From: Lycorma delicatula
Lineage: Eukaryota > Arthropoda > Insecta > Hemiptera > Fulgoridae
Length of the DNA: 64,000 bases
Direction of reading: 5' to 3'
Assembly (NCBI RefSeq): GCF_047948215.1
Contig: NC_134456.1
Location: forward strand, 63,569,529-63,633,528
Below the pieces are notes generated by a model. That model was not told where the DNA came from. It saw only the letters and a list, made by a program, of their open reading frames with translations, and searched no databases. The first letter of the stretch is position 1; each line of letters begins with the position of its first letter. Below, one piece after another: positions 47,860 to 60,497 of the stretch. A program made the position numbers and the translations under genes.

Positions 47860-48380
47860 ATTGTGTAACTTAAGCTTCATTTCATTATCTTTGTTTTACT
47901 TTTTTTTAATATTATTTTAAATCTCGTTCCAAGCAATAAATCAATCTCATTCAGGATTTCTTCAGATTCATTAATAGTTTTTTCTAAAAAATATAAAATG
48001 TCATCCCTTAATCTTAACAGTTTTATTTTTTCTTCTTGAATTGTCACTGCTCTCAAATACATTCTTCAATTCTAGAATTTCTTCTTCAATATATGGTTTA
48101 AAAAACAATCTGGTCAAGCTGTATCCGTTTCACTCCTTTCTAAATCAGGCTTTCTAATCTTTTTTTATCTTCTACTCCTTTCACTTCTATATGATTCTGT
48201 TACAGATCGTATACATCATCTTCTTTCCTATACTTTTCTCGATTTTCCTTAAAATGTTAAATATTTAACCAAATGTTTGACATTTTTAAGGAAAACTGAA
48301 AAGGAACCACGTTCTACACTATCAAAAACCTTCTTCAGAGTTTTTCTAAACTCTGTAAGGTGTTCTCCAATCTCATAAAA
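47860..48380 (-). pseudogene. LINE reverse transcriptase palm relic
   Basis: From high to low coordinates on the minus strand: KKVFDSVE (about 48345, first catalytic Asp kept; consensus KAFDxV), then VYDLxQNH, KPYIEEEILELKN (about 48100-48060) and VTIQEEKIKLLRLRDDILYF. Consensus for the last is GExIxMLRFADDIAxL, so FADD has become LRDD with both Asp kept. It continues NEIDLLL and KSKTKIMK. The colinear order of RT motifs A, B (lost) and C makes the call firm. The open part covers 61 codons; the rest is shifted. A nearby inverted repeat (48243-48295, 14-16 bp arms) is within the relic. Confidence 0.8.
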
Positions 48381-49728
48381 CTGATATATCCCTACTAATG
48401 TACATATCAACTTTTTAATATGTACATATTTTCAACTTTTTTTCTTTTCTTCCTCCAAAACACTAATGTGCTTGATAATCTAGATTAAAAAACTAAATTA
48501 GCATGATTGTAAAAGTAACACTGCGTTTTATTAAAGTTTCCGTTTGTTCTTTTTTAAATTTAAATAAGAAATGAGAAAATGGATACTTTTGATATTTTCA
48601 CCTTGATTTAAATTATAGGGTAACTACCACGTTTGAAGGTTCATGATACTCTGAGAATGAAGGTAGCGCTGTCGGGGAATTTAGAAAACCTTTCTTTTAA
48701 TGGTAACCTTTTATGTTTCGTTTCTCTTGTAAGAGCGTTTCATCTAAGGACTGTATTTTTTTTTTTATTTTTACTTATTGAAACGAATAAATTATGGACT
48801 TACTACCAGAAATTAAGAATATTTTGTTTTATTTTTAGTAAAATGAATAATTAATTCTAGGGTTCAATTTCTTGAAGTTTTCTTCACTATATTTTTATTT
48901 TGCAATGAAAAACGTTTCAAATTATTATGGAGCATTTTTGATGGTCTGGTCTCCAGTAAAACGTTATCATAGAATGGACCAATAGATCGTTGTACAACAC
49001 AATGTCAGATCTTCAATGGTCAATTTACAGATGTAGGAAAATAACGGAATGAATATTTCATTTAAATCAGAAAGCGAATTAGATATTAATGCACATCATT
49101 CTGTTAGGTTATTAGAACATTGTTTTTAAAATAACGGTAGAAAAATAGTTTTACGCAATTTTTTGTTGTTTAATTTTATCAGAGAGAAAAGAATAAAAAG
49201 GATCAGTTGATTGTAATTTGTAGTGAGACATATTTAATTAATATACCAATGACATCTATTACTGTAAAATTTCGGGCAATAAAGTTTTACAGTTTTTCGT
49301 GCTTATCTTGTTATACAAAGAAAAGAAATGATCGGTCGGGAACTATATTTTCTCACATCAAGTAGAAGTAAGAACAGCAGGGGTCATCGTGTAGAAATGT
49401 TCATTTTGATTCCTGGGAAAAAAAGGCTATTCAGTCTTGACAGGTCCCTATCTGTTAGAACGTATTTCATACAGGATTGATTCAGTAAATTATGGTTATA
49501 CTGAATAAAATAGCGTAAAAATAACTCGAAAATATTTACGTTTCTACTTCTTCAATTTTAAAATTTTATCGGTATATTTTGAACGAACCGCTTTTAATTT
49601 TTTCTGATGTTTTTTGATTTTTAATAAAATAATTTTAAAAAACAACAAAAACTAATCAATATAAAGTTTATTCAGCTGAATTTTTGTCATTCTTAAATGA
49701 AATTCACTTTTGCAATTAAAATAAATCT
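48381..49728. other. AT-rich tract, nothing recognised
   Basis: No gene or element boundary was identified. Confidence 0.5.
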
Positions 49729-49753
49729 AAAAATCTGATGTAGACACTACATG

Positions 49754-50435
49754 ACTTCCTTGTACGCTTATTAAATTATATATATATATACATACACACA
49801 TTTTTTTTTTTTTTTAATGAAAAGTACATAATTTTTTTTTCATTAATAACTTCTGATATTTTTCTTTTTGTTGTTAATATTGAATTATTATTTATCGCAA
49901 AGATCTTTTTGCAATCAGAAGTTAAGAATTATTAATAAATCAATATACTTAAATTAAAGAAAAGGTTAAAATAAAGGAGATGAAGTAGTATTCGAACCGA
50001 TGTGCCTTCTTGTAAGATCAAAATATTTCATTAATTGTAATTTTATTCGGCTCTAATTCTGGAACCAATGAAAATAAGTACCATTGATATGTCGTTAAAA
50101 AGCTCTCGATGAGGGCTTTTTACTGCAGTTAAGAAAAAGTCCAAAATCCATATTTTGTTTTGGATTTTGGGCTTTTTCGGCCACTTTTGGTTCAGTCGAT
50201 TGCAATCAAAAGGGGAGATACACAACTAGATGTTACAATAGCCCTAAATTCAAAATTTCAACGCCCTTCGGCTATTCGTTTTTGAATTATACGAGATACA
50301 TACGTACATACAGACGTCACGCCGAATTAGTCAAAATGGATTCAGGGATGGTCAAAATGAATATTTCCGTTGAAATGTGAAAACCGAAATTTTTCGCGAT
50401 CACAATACACCTACCTTTAATTCGTACAAGGAAGT
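49754..50435. mobile_element. Non-autonomous TIR element (copy A)
   Basis: Ends ACTTCCTTGTACG (49754-49766) and CGTACAAGGAAGT (50423-50435) form perfect 13-bp terminal or subterminal inverted repeats. The 682-bp interior is colinear with copy B at 59814-60497 over the whole length, including CTCTGGAACCAATGAAAA-type blocks and AGACGTCACGCCGAA. An internal hairpin is at 50134-50177. About 25 bp to the left of the TIR is also shared with the fragment at 59292, so the element may extend to about 49729. No transposase is encoded. The superfamily is unknown. Confidence 0.85.
50134..50177 (+). other. Internal hairpin of TIR element A
   Basis: AAAAAGTCCAAAATCCA (50134-50150) pairs with TGGATTTTGGGCTTTTT (50161-50177), with one G-U type position. 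The same structure occurs in copy B (60197-60238). Confidence 0.85.
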
Positions 50436-52046
50436 AAAAATGTGAATAAATGTAAGAGGAATCTTAACATCAAAGAAAAATTTATGTTTTTGTATTGAAA
50501 ATTATTTGGAAACCGTACTTTGTTTTAATAAATGTCTAATTGAAGGATAATCTTTTCGTTTTGAGAATAAGGGATTTTTATTACTTTTTTTTTTCAGAGA
50601 GAAATAAAAAAACAACCAAGTTGTTTGATGTGTGTGGTGTTTGTAAATCTTGTGTTAAGGTTTTAACATTATTTCTAATTGCTCTACGCGTAACTAATTA
50701 CTGTAGACTTCAGTCTCATTATGTTTTGCCTACCTTAATTTTTCAACTTCTAAACGTAATCGCTTCGATAATGATTGGCTTACCTGACAAATAGCAGTAT
50801 GTTTGTTTTTCCATTTCTCAGCATGAATAAAAGAAAACAGTTGAAAAAGTTATTTTATTTACCTTTAATTTTTGTGATAATTAATTAAATTTATTTATTC
50901 AATAATAAAATTATTGATAATTTGACTTCTGTTTATTTCCAGTGTTTATGAATTCAAATTTACGGGAAAATTGTTTGAATGGTCTGTTAAAATTAGATAT
51001 AAACTGCTGTCTTACGGTTCAGTTTTATTTAATTATGGTTAAATAATCAAGTTATATACTATTCAGTGTATAAACTTTTTTTAAATTAGTTTAAAATTGC
51101 CGTTTTATTTACAAGAATAACAAATAAAATAATTCGCAATTAAATTTATTTATCGGGACTTAATTTAATTTTTTATCTAATATTTAATTTAAAAGAATTT
51201 ATTGCAGTAGTAGAGTAACAGCAGTAGTAACAATATAATAGTAGTAGTGATGTAAAATCGAAAATCTGTATTTACTATGTAAAATACTCGTGTCAGCAAC
51301 AGAATTTTAGTTTTATTTTATTGATTACTAAGATCATTACCAACATACGCAACAGCAATATACATTACCAGCTATAAACTATATTGTATAGCTGGTATCT
51401 ATAGTAATTTTAGTATTATTTTTATCCTATAATCTGTTTTTTCCAGCTGAGATGAGAGTTTAAATGTAAAGTAAATGAATACAGTCTGTAGTTTGTAAAA
51501 TACTGGAGTTGCAACAACACAGTTTCAGAAAGACAAAATTGTAACAAGCACAACTAATACTTCCGGGATCTCTGGTTTCTGAGAAAATGTTACTTTAGAA
51601 AATTAATCAGCTTATTTGAATTAAATGTATTATGTATTATTTGAATTTAAACTTTTTCGTAAACGTTTAAAAAATTTGATCTTAATGTTAGAATACATGG
51701 TACGATAGAACGATAGGGTTTTGTTTTAGAAGACGAAACATTTTGTTATTGGCTCTAACGAATACTTTTGTTCTAATTAAAATAAAGTAATGCAAGCTTT
51801 ATAGAAAACAATTCTGATATTCATTGAAAATTAAAAATAACTAATGTTTAAAATAATGTTGAACAAAATTTAAGTTAATCTAGTTTGAAGTAATTAATGT
51901 CCAACCAGCCATTATTTTTAGTATAATTACTTAAGTTCAGGTGTACATAATTTCAAACCGATTCTGGAAAATTGAGTTGTGCACAACCTGATGTTCTTAA
52001 TTGTACTGCTACAAAAGAAGTGCTGTGGGCATGTTTGTATTCTAAG
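50436..52046. other. AT-rich tract with one small hairpin
   Basis: An inverted repeat with 11-bp arms (TACCAGCTATA at 51366-51376 with 51387-51397) is the only structure seen. An 84-codon frame at 50540-50794 shows no similarity. Confidence 0.5.
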
Positions 52047-52084
52047 AGATATCACATTTATCAAAAATGTTAGCAGTTATTCTT
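52047..52084 (+). repeat. 38-bp direct repeat, copy 1
   Basis: AGATATCACATTTATC and the following 22 bp recur at 53456-53493 with one mismatch (37/38). Flanking sequence does not match. Confidence 0.95.
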
Positions 52085-53455
52085 TGATGTGTTTAAATTT
52101 ATTTTCACATCCTTCCATTCGACAGGATGAGAAAATTTATAAAAGTATCATAGAGCAATTTATTGTAAGTTCCCTAAAAGTCGAATGATTAGATTATGCT
52201 GATTTTCAAAAATTAAACATCAATGATTCTTGCTGCACACAATGTAACTGATTGAAATTAGATTCATGTTGAAATTTTTTTTTTTAATATGTCAAATAGG
52301 ATTTCAGGCGTATATCTCCTGAAATCTCTTTCTAGATGTATCTGCAAAAAAAAAAAAAAAAGGTTCCAAGGAAGAAAGACAACTATCATTATTGTTTGTA
52401 GGCCAAGTACCGTAGGGTTGGCCGGTATATGAGTCTCACCGTATATAATTTACAATAGTTATAAGTAAATAAAACTTTTATTATGTTGGACTGTTATAAA
52501 GGCAAAAAAATACCTAATTTTTTATATAGGACCTTCTACGTGTTGTCATTTATTAAAAACATAAAAATAATATATTTTTTAAATTAAAAAATGTATGAAT
52601 TTGAAAACCTAAATTAAAAGTTATTTAAAATAAGTAAAACTGAAACATTGAAGAATATTTTCACGAAACAAAAATCATATATTAAAAATTAAATAAATTA
52701 ATAATAGTTCGACGTTGTTACAATGGTTTGAGAAATTTTTATTTTTGAACATGTAAATTTTTAAAATTTCTCCGTTTTGCCAGTGATTTTTTTTGTATTT
52801 CATTTTAAGAAAATTAAAAAAAAGTTGTGAAGAATGATCAAGTATTCATGAAGCCTCTGTAGTTATAACCAGTCCAGAAAATACTGCCTTCAGAAATCAT
52901 TTGTTTTTCCTCTACTTCTTATTTCACAATAAATATTTCATTTTCTCGACAAGCGCCAATTTATTGAAATATTTTTTTAACGAAAACCTAATTAATGATT
53001 AAAATATATTTTTAATTTTTTATCTAACTGATACACAAGAACGATTTTAGAAAACTTCTATTTCTGATCAAAACGGGAAGCAAGTTTAGCATATTTTTTA
53101 AATACTTCATAAACTGAGCGAATTATAACCAAATTTCAACGTTGAACTTTAATAAAAAAAAGAGGTTGTAAGCCATTCAAAAGTGACGCCCAAAGAGGAA
53201 CACTTTTATTTTTATGTGCATAGATATTTTTTATCTTTAACTCAGTAGTTTTAGTAGTACACTTTTTTGAAGGTTACAGTATTGTATTGTCAGCTTTTTA
53301 ACTTTTAATATTATTACAGATGAAATATGTGTGAGATTTATTGGTATTTTTTTCTCCAAATAAGAGAGAAAACCCTTTATTTTACTAACTTTAATACTTA
53401 CTGACAATATTACTTTTAGAGAATTTTTATTTTTAAATTATACTACCTTATTGAT
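52085..53455. other. AT-rich DNA between the 38-bp direct repeats
   Basis: Contains a poly-A run near 52347-52361 and the 9-bp hairpin above. No frame, terminal repeat or family motif was found, so the direct repeats do not obviously bound an element. Confidence 0.5.
52300..52326. repeat. 9-bp perfect inverted repeat
   Basis: GATTTCAGG (52300-52308) pairs with CCTGAAATC (52318-52326). No wider context. Confidence 0.85.
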
Positions 53456-53493
53456 AGATATCACATTTATCGAAAATGTTAGCAGTTATTCTT
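53456..53493 (+). repeat. 38-bp direct repeat, copy 2
   Basis: Second copy of the segment at 52047-52084, 1.4 kb away, with a single A-to-G difference. Confidence 0.95.
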
Positions 53494-54845
53494 CACGAAT
53501 AAAACAGATTTGAGGATTGAAAGAACGGAAAAAGTAGCAGCACAAGTATCATTATATTCCTATAGGTTTAAATTATTTAATTGTATGCCAAAAAAATTAA
53601 GGATGAAGTTAATATAGTAAAATTTACAACAGCATGTAGTAATTATGAGAAAGAATATTGAATAATCATGTAATATGAAAACTGGAAATTGACCAATTTT
53701 TGTTAATGTCATAAATTATTAGCGTTAGAGTTTATCAGATAGTGATGATTTATGAAGAATTATGTAGTGTTAAGGCTTGTTTGTGACGTTATATGAATAT
53801 ATTATGTAAATAAAATAACCGAAATGGTTTAATAAATGTCTCAGTAAAATTATACTCTCTCAGAACAGATTGTAAGCCAAATTTCAGCCATGTCTATACA
53901 ATCTTAAGTTACCATTATGATACATTCTCTTAATTAAACCCAAGCGACCTAAGTAGAATGGTAACTCCCGTTTCACCTAATGACGAATTAAAATATTTTA
54001 GGAGTTAATTTAATGCACATATATAGAAAATACGGAGTTAATTTAATGCACATATACTAAAAATTGTGTTAAAATAAAGGGAACTCCTAATCATAAAAAT
54101 GAATTTAATATTTTCTCATGTTTAACATAAGAAAATATTTTTTTTTAATATTTGTTTTAGGCGGTTTACTCTGTTATTTTTTCTTGGTTTTTAAATAAAT
54201 GTATTATCATCTTATTTAGATGGAGACTAAATTAAATTTCATCAGTTTTAGAAGAGAAACGTATAAGTCGATATATCAAAGACATACTTCCATCAGTGTT
54301 AACGTATGTTCATGTCTTAAAGTCGTAAGGTGTAAGATGAAACGGAAGTGGATTTAAAATCTTGGATGCAGCCATTTGGTATACATGTAAGCTATATCAA
54401 CTTTCCATTACATGAGCAAAAAGCCTTTTTTATGTCTAAGATAAAGCCCTCTCTTTCTTATTTAAGTAACCTTTCTTTCAGGATATAGCCAATAACAATT
54501 GACCGTTCGTGATACGTACTTCTCACGTATAGGCCGGCCATAGAAATGTCAGAATTACTTGATTAATATTAATTATCATAATTAAATGCTATTAAAAGAA
54601 TGAAATTAATTATATTGCTTATTTATACATTTTTTTTTTTTTTAACTTCAAAGTATAATTTTGTACATGCGCCCTGAGTTTCTCAAAGAAAAACTGTATT
54701 AATCCATAATCGTTAAATGTAAAGTTGTTTGTCATTTCACTGAATTGCTATTATTATTTATTTATGTTTTTGTCTTCTATATGCACTAAATGTCAGTCTA
54801 TTAGATAGATTTCATAAGAAAGCTAGCTATTGTAATAGGTATCAT
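53494..54845. other. AT-rich tract, otherwise nothing recognised
   Basis: Apart from the tandem duplication at 54001, no feature is supported. Confidence 0.5.
54001..54056 (+). repeat. Tandem duplication, 33-bp period
   Basis: A 23-bp unit starting GGAGTTAATTTAATGC is exact at 54001-54023 and 54034-54056. Confidence 0.95.
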
Positions 54846-54849
54846 GATT

Positions 54850-55620
54850 CTACTTCCGGAAAATTTCGACATACCTTCGCGTTTCACGTCCCCCAGACCC
54901 CAAAACCACTGTCATTTGAAAAGTTTTTATACACACACACACACATATATATATATATATTTACTTTCTTGAGGAAACGATAGCTGCCGTAATTTTCCAC
55001 CAATCAATTTCAAATTGATAGATAAAATATAACGACCCAAAATCTCGGTAGAGTTCGTTAATGGGTAAAATCGGACCATGGGGGTGGAAATGAGGGGGCT
55101 TTTTCGGAAAAAACAAAATATTGCTATAACTTTCTTATTAAGTAAAATATCGAATTCGTTTATTCGAATATTCTTTGAATAAGGGCTTAAAACTTATCTA
55201 AGTAAAGTTTTTTGACATCTAATCGGTTTAAAGTGGTCGTTAATCCTCTAATAATTGCCTAAAACTTTTGTCTGAAATAATTTTTGATATGACCAACCCT
55301 TACGACAAGGCTTGATCAAAATATTGCTGGAATTGTAAGATGGGGCTTGTCATATGCTAAACATGTGAAGCTTTTTTTCACATGCAACCATTGTCGTATT
55401 GAATAAATTTGAAGATTTGCTTAGCTTTAAGGTGGACATTTTTTTTATCCCCTACATAGCACCGATGAATCTACCTCCGTTTTCCGGCGTGCCGGAAGGG
55501 ATTTTTATTTTACTGCTGTTTAATGTAAAATTTATTATTTATCGTTTTAAAATAAATTACGAGTATATTGTTTTTGTGCACTTTGGAAATTATTTTATTG
55601 TGACAATGTAAAATATAACA
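54850..55620 (+). repeat. Probable dispersed repeat with internal microsatellite
   Basis: A long, balanced-composition block contains CGCGTTTCACGTCCCCCAG and CTCGGTAGAGTTCGTTAATG, and an (AC)n(AT)n array at 54931-54960. From memory this phrase recurs in hemipteran genomes; there is only one copy here. The 70-codon frame at 55399-55611 lies in it and has no recognised domain. Confidence 0.4.
54931..54960. repeat. (AC)n(AT)n microsatellite
   Basis: Compound dinucleotide array. Confidence 0.95.
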
Positions 55621-55762
55621 TTTTTTTATAAATAGTAAAGCAATTATTATTGTTATTAATATGTTGTACCTGAATGAAACCAAAAGAATTATTCATTTAA
55701 TTAGTTGAAAATTTAAAGTTCAGTAAAATACAGAATTTCGATTAAATTCTTGTAAAAAAACT

Positions 55763-55809
55763 GTTTCAATTGTATGTGTATCCAGTTTAAATAAACATGC
55801 AATTGAAAC
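55763..55809. repeat. 15-bp inverted repeat with one mismatch
   Basis: GTTTCAATTGTATGT (55763-55777) pairs with ACATGCAATTGAAAC (55795-55809). Confidence 0.85.
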
Positions 55810-57918
55810 ATACAATTTCATTTAACTTAAATGAATTAATGATAACGATATTTACATCTTAATTAGTTACCAATACACTTAGGTTCAAGTAATTAGCAGA
55901 TAAAAGTACGAATCGATTCATTTATTAGGTTTATTATAAATATTAATAACGTATGAAAAATATATTCCTATTTTTAAAATGTAGTAAGACATTGTTAACA
56001 AATATGTATTTTCTTACGATTATGCAGGTCTATGTTTTTCCTTTATTTTTACCGTTGAAGAAATAATTTTTAATAATAAGAATTCTTTGATTATGATTAA
56101 TGAAAATGACTCGGTGACGGTGAGATTAGAGAATAGAAATTTTCTCTTAATTGTTTTTCACATAGAGAAAAAATTCATAGCTTACTAACAATAAACTTGC
56201 ATCTCAAGTTCCTCATTAATTTTTGCCCTAGAGAAGTAGGAAACCGAACTCACTTCCCTTCATTCTCTGTGCCCCAGGGATTATTAAGGGTGGTCGTAGG
56301 TGTGCGAACACTTAGCAGCCTTCAACCGCACTGCTTACCATCGCCTACCGCTTCGTTTCCTCTGCTAACCGGCATTTGTAAACGCAAACAATATTTATTG
56401 TACAAAGTCGCTCGGAAATTCACAGGCAGGTCATTATTTCTTTTTTTGTTGGCGTTTCTGATTCTTTTTTCGTTTATTCTTACCTTTTAAAAAAAATGTT
56501 TATATATTCAGACCGTTTATTTAGCGATATAAATAGCGGTATACAAACAATAATTGATGGTACCTTCTCATTAATAATAGGTGCATTTCAAAATACTGCG
56601 CATTGTGTTTAGAAATTTTATTCTATAAATATTAACATTAAAATGTTCACTAATTACTTTCCGTATATTTCTTTTTAATTTTCTATATATTTTATGTGAA
56701 TAATAATTATTTTTTGTTTATTCTGAGACGTACTCTTAATGATATTTAAAATCTGGGGCAGTAAAAAAAGGTTTGCAAATATTTTAAATATTATAAAATA
56801 ATTATTCACAATACTTATGATGAGTTACATTAAATTAATATGTTAGATTTTTGGTCATGTTGTTTGCAATATTGCCTATTATTCTGGATTCTTTTATAGT
56901 CAGTCTGGAAGAAAAGTACTCCTTTCACAACGAAAAGCGATTTCAGTTCACGATAGATCTGACTTATCCGGATGTCGGAATTCAGATTGTTTGTATCCCG
57001 TATAAATTAAGTCTCGTAGAAACTACTGTAAAACCTATTCGGAAAGAAATAAAACTTAATGTAAAATAATTCATTTAATTTATTGTTATCAATGGTATTG
57101 CGTATACTTTCAGATTGATCAAGAATTCCTACTTCAGTCTTCTCGATCTACAGCATTTATTTATTTTTTTAAATACTTCCTTATTTCTGAAAATTCCAAC
57201 ATTTTCAATAATTCCTTGTTTCTTTTCCTTCATCATTGTTTTCTTACGTTTCTCGTAAACTTCCGACTGAGGCAGATATAATCGATTAACCCGATTAGGG
57301 ACTATTCCTTAATTAAATTTAATTTATCATGAAACCATTCTTGTTAGATAAAATAACTGGACATTCTCTTCAATTTTTGTAAATAGTTCTCATTAAAAAA
57401 AACATTAAAAAATTTCTAATTTCCTACCCATTCATTACTGTTTGTTTTAAATTACTAAGTTTAATTAATAAGAAGTCTCATGTATTTTAGGACTGCTGTA
57501 ATTTTTAACACCATGTAAACTGTTTATACCCTACCATAAAAAGCTCTACCTCTATTCGTTCTCTACATGTTTCTAGGGCAGTATCTCTATTTGCGAATAA
57601 TCAATACAATAATTGATCTTCCTTAATCCGGAAAATATCGATGTAACTTGGTCATTTTATTGCATATTCCGTTTATTTAATACATAAAGTAGATAATTTT
57701 CTTTTCGACCCCTCTTATTTAGCCAAAAACATCTCTTTGTTGATTTGATAAAAGAAAGAAAGATTTTAAGATCCCTCCCACCAGTTTATAGACCTCACTA
57801 CTTTTATTTTTCTGTTAAATTTAGCAAATATGCAGTAATGGCAGTAGTACCAGAAAAATTCCATTAATTACGTTGTATTATATGAAAAAGACACACGAGG
57901 AAAATTTATTAAGTAGTA
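55810..57918. other. AT-rich tract with a GC-rich island at about 56190-56440
   Basis: The island is open for 97 codons on the plus strand (56197-56490) and contains an acceptor-like TGTGCCCCAG at about 56270, but no donor or homology supports an exon. A 72-codon frame at 56851-57069 is likewise unrecognised. Flanks are plain AT-rich DNA. Confidence 0.4.
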
Positions 57919-58570
57919 AGGGCCATTTAAACCTTTACCGCCGATTTATATCTTAGAAACAAGGTAGGGCGTTTATTTGTGTCGTTATCATAAGTTGGCA
58001 ATAATAATCGGACTGGATAATTAACTAAAGTAAATACTCCCGCAAAATTTGAGGAAGCAATTCGTTTCTTAACATCGAAAATCAAATCTGCTGCTAAATT
58101 TAGTAAAGATTTTCTGTGTTTATAGACCAAATGTTAAACGTGAAGATAAAGTTCGGAAATGGTGTTATTTGTTTCGAGAGGCAGGCCAAATCTTCCCGAT
58201 TTAGCAGTCACCCGTCTATCATTTGATGGAAAAAGTGAACGAAAGTATTTGGGAAACAGACAATTTAGTTTCATAATTATCAAATGAATTTCCAAACGAT
58301 TTACGTTCAGTAATTTTAGGAAATTTTAACGGAAAACTGGGTTATATAAAGTTGTGCTTTAGAAGAATGCCAAAAATATTTAAAGATAATATTTAAGGAG
58401 AAATGTCTAGCTGCAGTTCAAACATTTTTGTAACGCTGTCAAAATGAAAGAGATAAACTGCTTACATTACGACAGGAGATGAGCCTTCAGTATTGTTTAT
58501 TAATGTTTAAACAAATCAGCAGTTGATGCAATGGCGGCATTCATCTCCGAGACCCAAGAAGTTATAATAA
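57919..58570 (+). pseudogene. mariner transposon, truncated N-terminal half
   Basis: A TA at 57917-57918 is followed by AGGGCCATTTAAACC, a plausible mariner end. The transposase relic reads EEAIRFLTSKIKSAAKFSKD (about 58050), DKVRKWCYLFREAGQ (about 58150), LGYIKLCFRRMPKIF (about 58341) and TGDEPSVLFINV (about 58476) with the first catalytic Asp kept, then QLMQWRHSSPRPKK. It stops there, before the second and third Asp. Several shifts and stops. Its left end differs from that of the 11.7-kb mariner, so this is a different subfamily or an older copy. Confidence 0.85.
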
Positions 58571-59291
58571 ATTTAAAAATACATATATTCAATTTTTAGG
58601 ATTTAACCGCTATTTTTTAACTGATATACATCAATAGTATTTAATTTTAAACCTACTTAAAATTTAAATATCAAAGATAAAAATCGTGCATTCAATACCG
58701 GATGAATTATTTTACTACTTTGCACTTAACATTGCCATACTTCGATGCTTACAGATATATTCTATACAATATGTGAATGTCAGTTCAGTTTTGTATATAA
58801 TAATATTTTTTTTAACAGTTGATTTTGTTATTTTATTCACGCGATAAGTGATCTTTTCTTAGAATAGAAGAATCTCAAGGATTTTAAAAAAGAAGTTGTT
58901 TCTCAAAAATAGTATCCGGAGTTCTGTTTAGTTTTATGATTGTTTAAAAGTTTTGGCATTTTGCCGTAAATTATGTAGTGGTATGAAATGTTTTGCGTTG
59001 ATAGGTAACCTAAGAATATTAATTTTATTTTTACCACTTTTAAGGTAAAGTAGAATCTTTTAAATCGCATATTACAATTAAAATTTCCTCATAAATAGAT
59101 TGTACTTGTTTTACGAAAATTCAAAAGTTAAGGAAAGGTATTTTATTGCAAATAAATAGAAATGAAAGAAAATTCTTTAGAAAAAAATATTTTTCTGATT
59201 AAGATGGATAATTTTTTGTCAATTTGAGATAGGTAAAGCATATCACACAGCCAATTTTTTGAAAATTTTCCTTTCGTAAGCCTAACTTAAA
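58571..59291. other. AT-rich tract, nothing recognised
   Basis: No feature supported. Confidence 0.5.
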
Positions 59292-59353
59292 AAAATCTGA
59301 TCTGGACACTACATGACTTCCGTGTACGCCTATTATATTACATATACACATTT
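59292..59353 (+). mobile_element. Fragment of the TIR element family
   Basis: AAAATCTGAT plus GGACACTACATGACTTCC and GTGTACGCCTATTA match the left end of copy A including 25 bp outside its TIR. The rest of the element is not present here; sequence diverges after about 59353. Confidence 0.75.
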
Positions 59354-59813
59354 TTTGCTGCACTTCATTTAAACTTATTTGATTTGAAAATGAGATACGA
59401 TCCTCCAATTCTTTTATAAAGTGAACAGTTGCACAATCGCTGAAATATTAGTTTTTATTAATATCAAATATTTATACAATTATTAATTCAACAATCTTAC
59501 ATGAAATATTAGGATAGAGTAAAAGTCCCTTTATTACTCGTATTTACAGTATTATTATTATTATTCGTATCCGTATTATTCGTGAGTTGCTGATTAACAA
59601 AAGGTTCAGATTTCTGGTGTGTCGTATAAATAAAAGTTAATAATAATTAAACTATTCTGTTTAGTGAATTCCTATGATGATTACAGAAGTTAAGTTCGTA
59701 AAATATTCAGTTTTTATTATTGGATTATTCGGTGAATAATCAAAAATGAAAAAGAAACAAACATACAAGAAAAAGAAAAATAACATGAAGAAATATATCT
59801 CAAAAAATTGATG
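59354..59813. other. AT-rich spacer between TIR-element copies
   Basis: Nothing recognised. Confidence 0.5.
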
Positions 59814-60497
59814 ACTTCCTTGTACGCCTATTAAATTTACATATAGACTTTTTTTTTGTTTTATGAAAAGTACATAAAATTTTATTTCACTAACAACTTC
59901 TGATATTCTTTCATAGTTTTTTTTTTATGGTTGTTATTGAATTATTATTTATCGTAAAATATTTTTTACAATCAAGGGTTAATAATTATTAATAAATTAA
60001 TATTTTTAAATTAAAATAAAAAGTTAACAAAAAAAAGGAGATGAATTCTGATTCGAATCGATGGGTCTTCTCCTTGATCCAAATATTTCATATATTAAGA
60101 TTTTGTTTGGTTATAACTCTGGAACCAATGAAAATAAGTACCACTTATGGAACATCGTTGAAAAGGTCTCAATGAGGGCTTATTACTGCAGTTAAGAAAA
60201 AGTCCAAAATCCAAATTGTTTTGGATTCTGGGCTTTTTTTGACACTTTGGTTCAGTCGATTGCAGTCAAAAGGGGAGGTGCACAACTAGATGTTACAACA
60301 CTCTTAAATCCAAAATTTCAACATCTTGCGGCAAATCATTTTTGAGTTATGCGAGATACATACATTCGTACGCACAGACGTCACGCCGAAACTAGTCAAA
60401 ATGGATTCAGGGATGGTCAAAATGGATATTTCCGTTGAAATCTGAAAACCGACATTTTTCGCGATTACAACACTTCCTTTACTTCGTACAAGGAAGT
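59814..60497. mobile_element. Non-autonomous TIR element (copy B)
   Basis: Begins ACTTCCTTGTACG (59814-59826) and ends CGTACAAGGAAGT (60485-60497), 684 bp, colinear with copy A. It carries the same internal hairpin (60197-60213 with 60222-60238). Indels and substitutions between copies are numerous, so neither is recent. There is no coding potential. Confidence 0.85.

Noticed and set aside
56851..57069. 72-codon frame of mixed composition on the plus strand
   Set aside because: The middle looks protein-like but I recognise no domain and there are no supporting splice or promoter signals.
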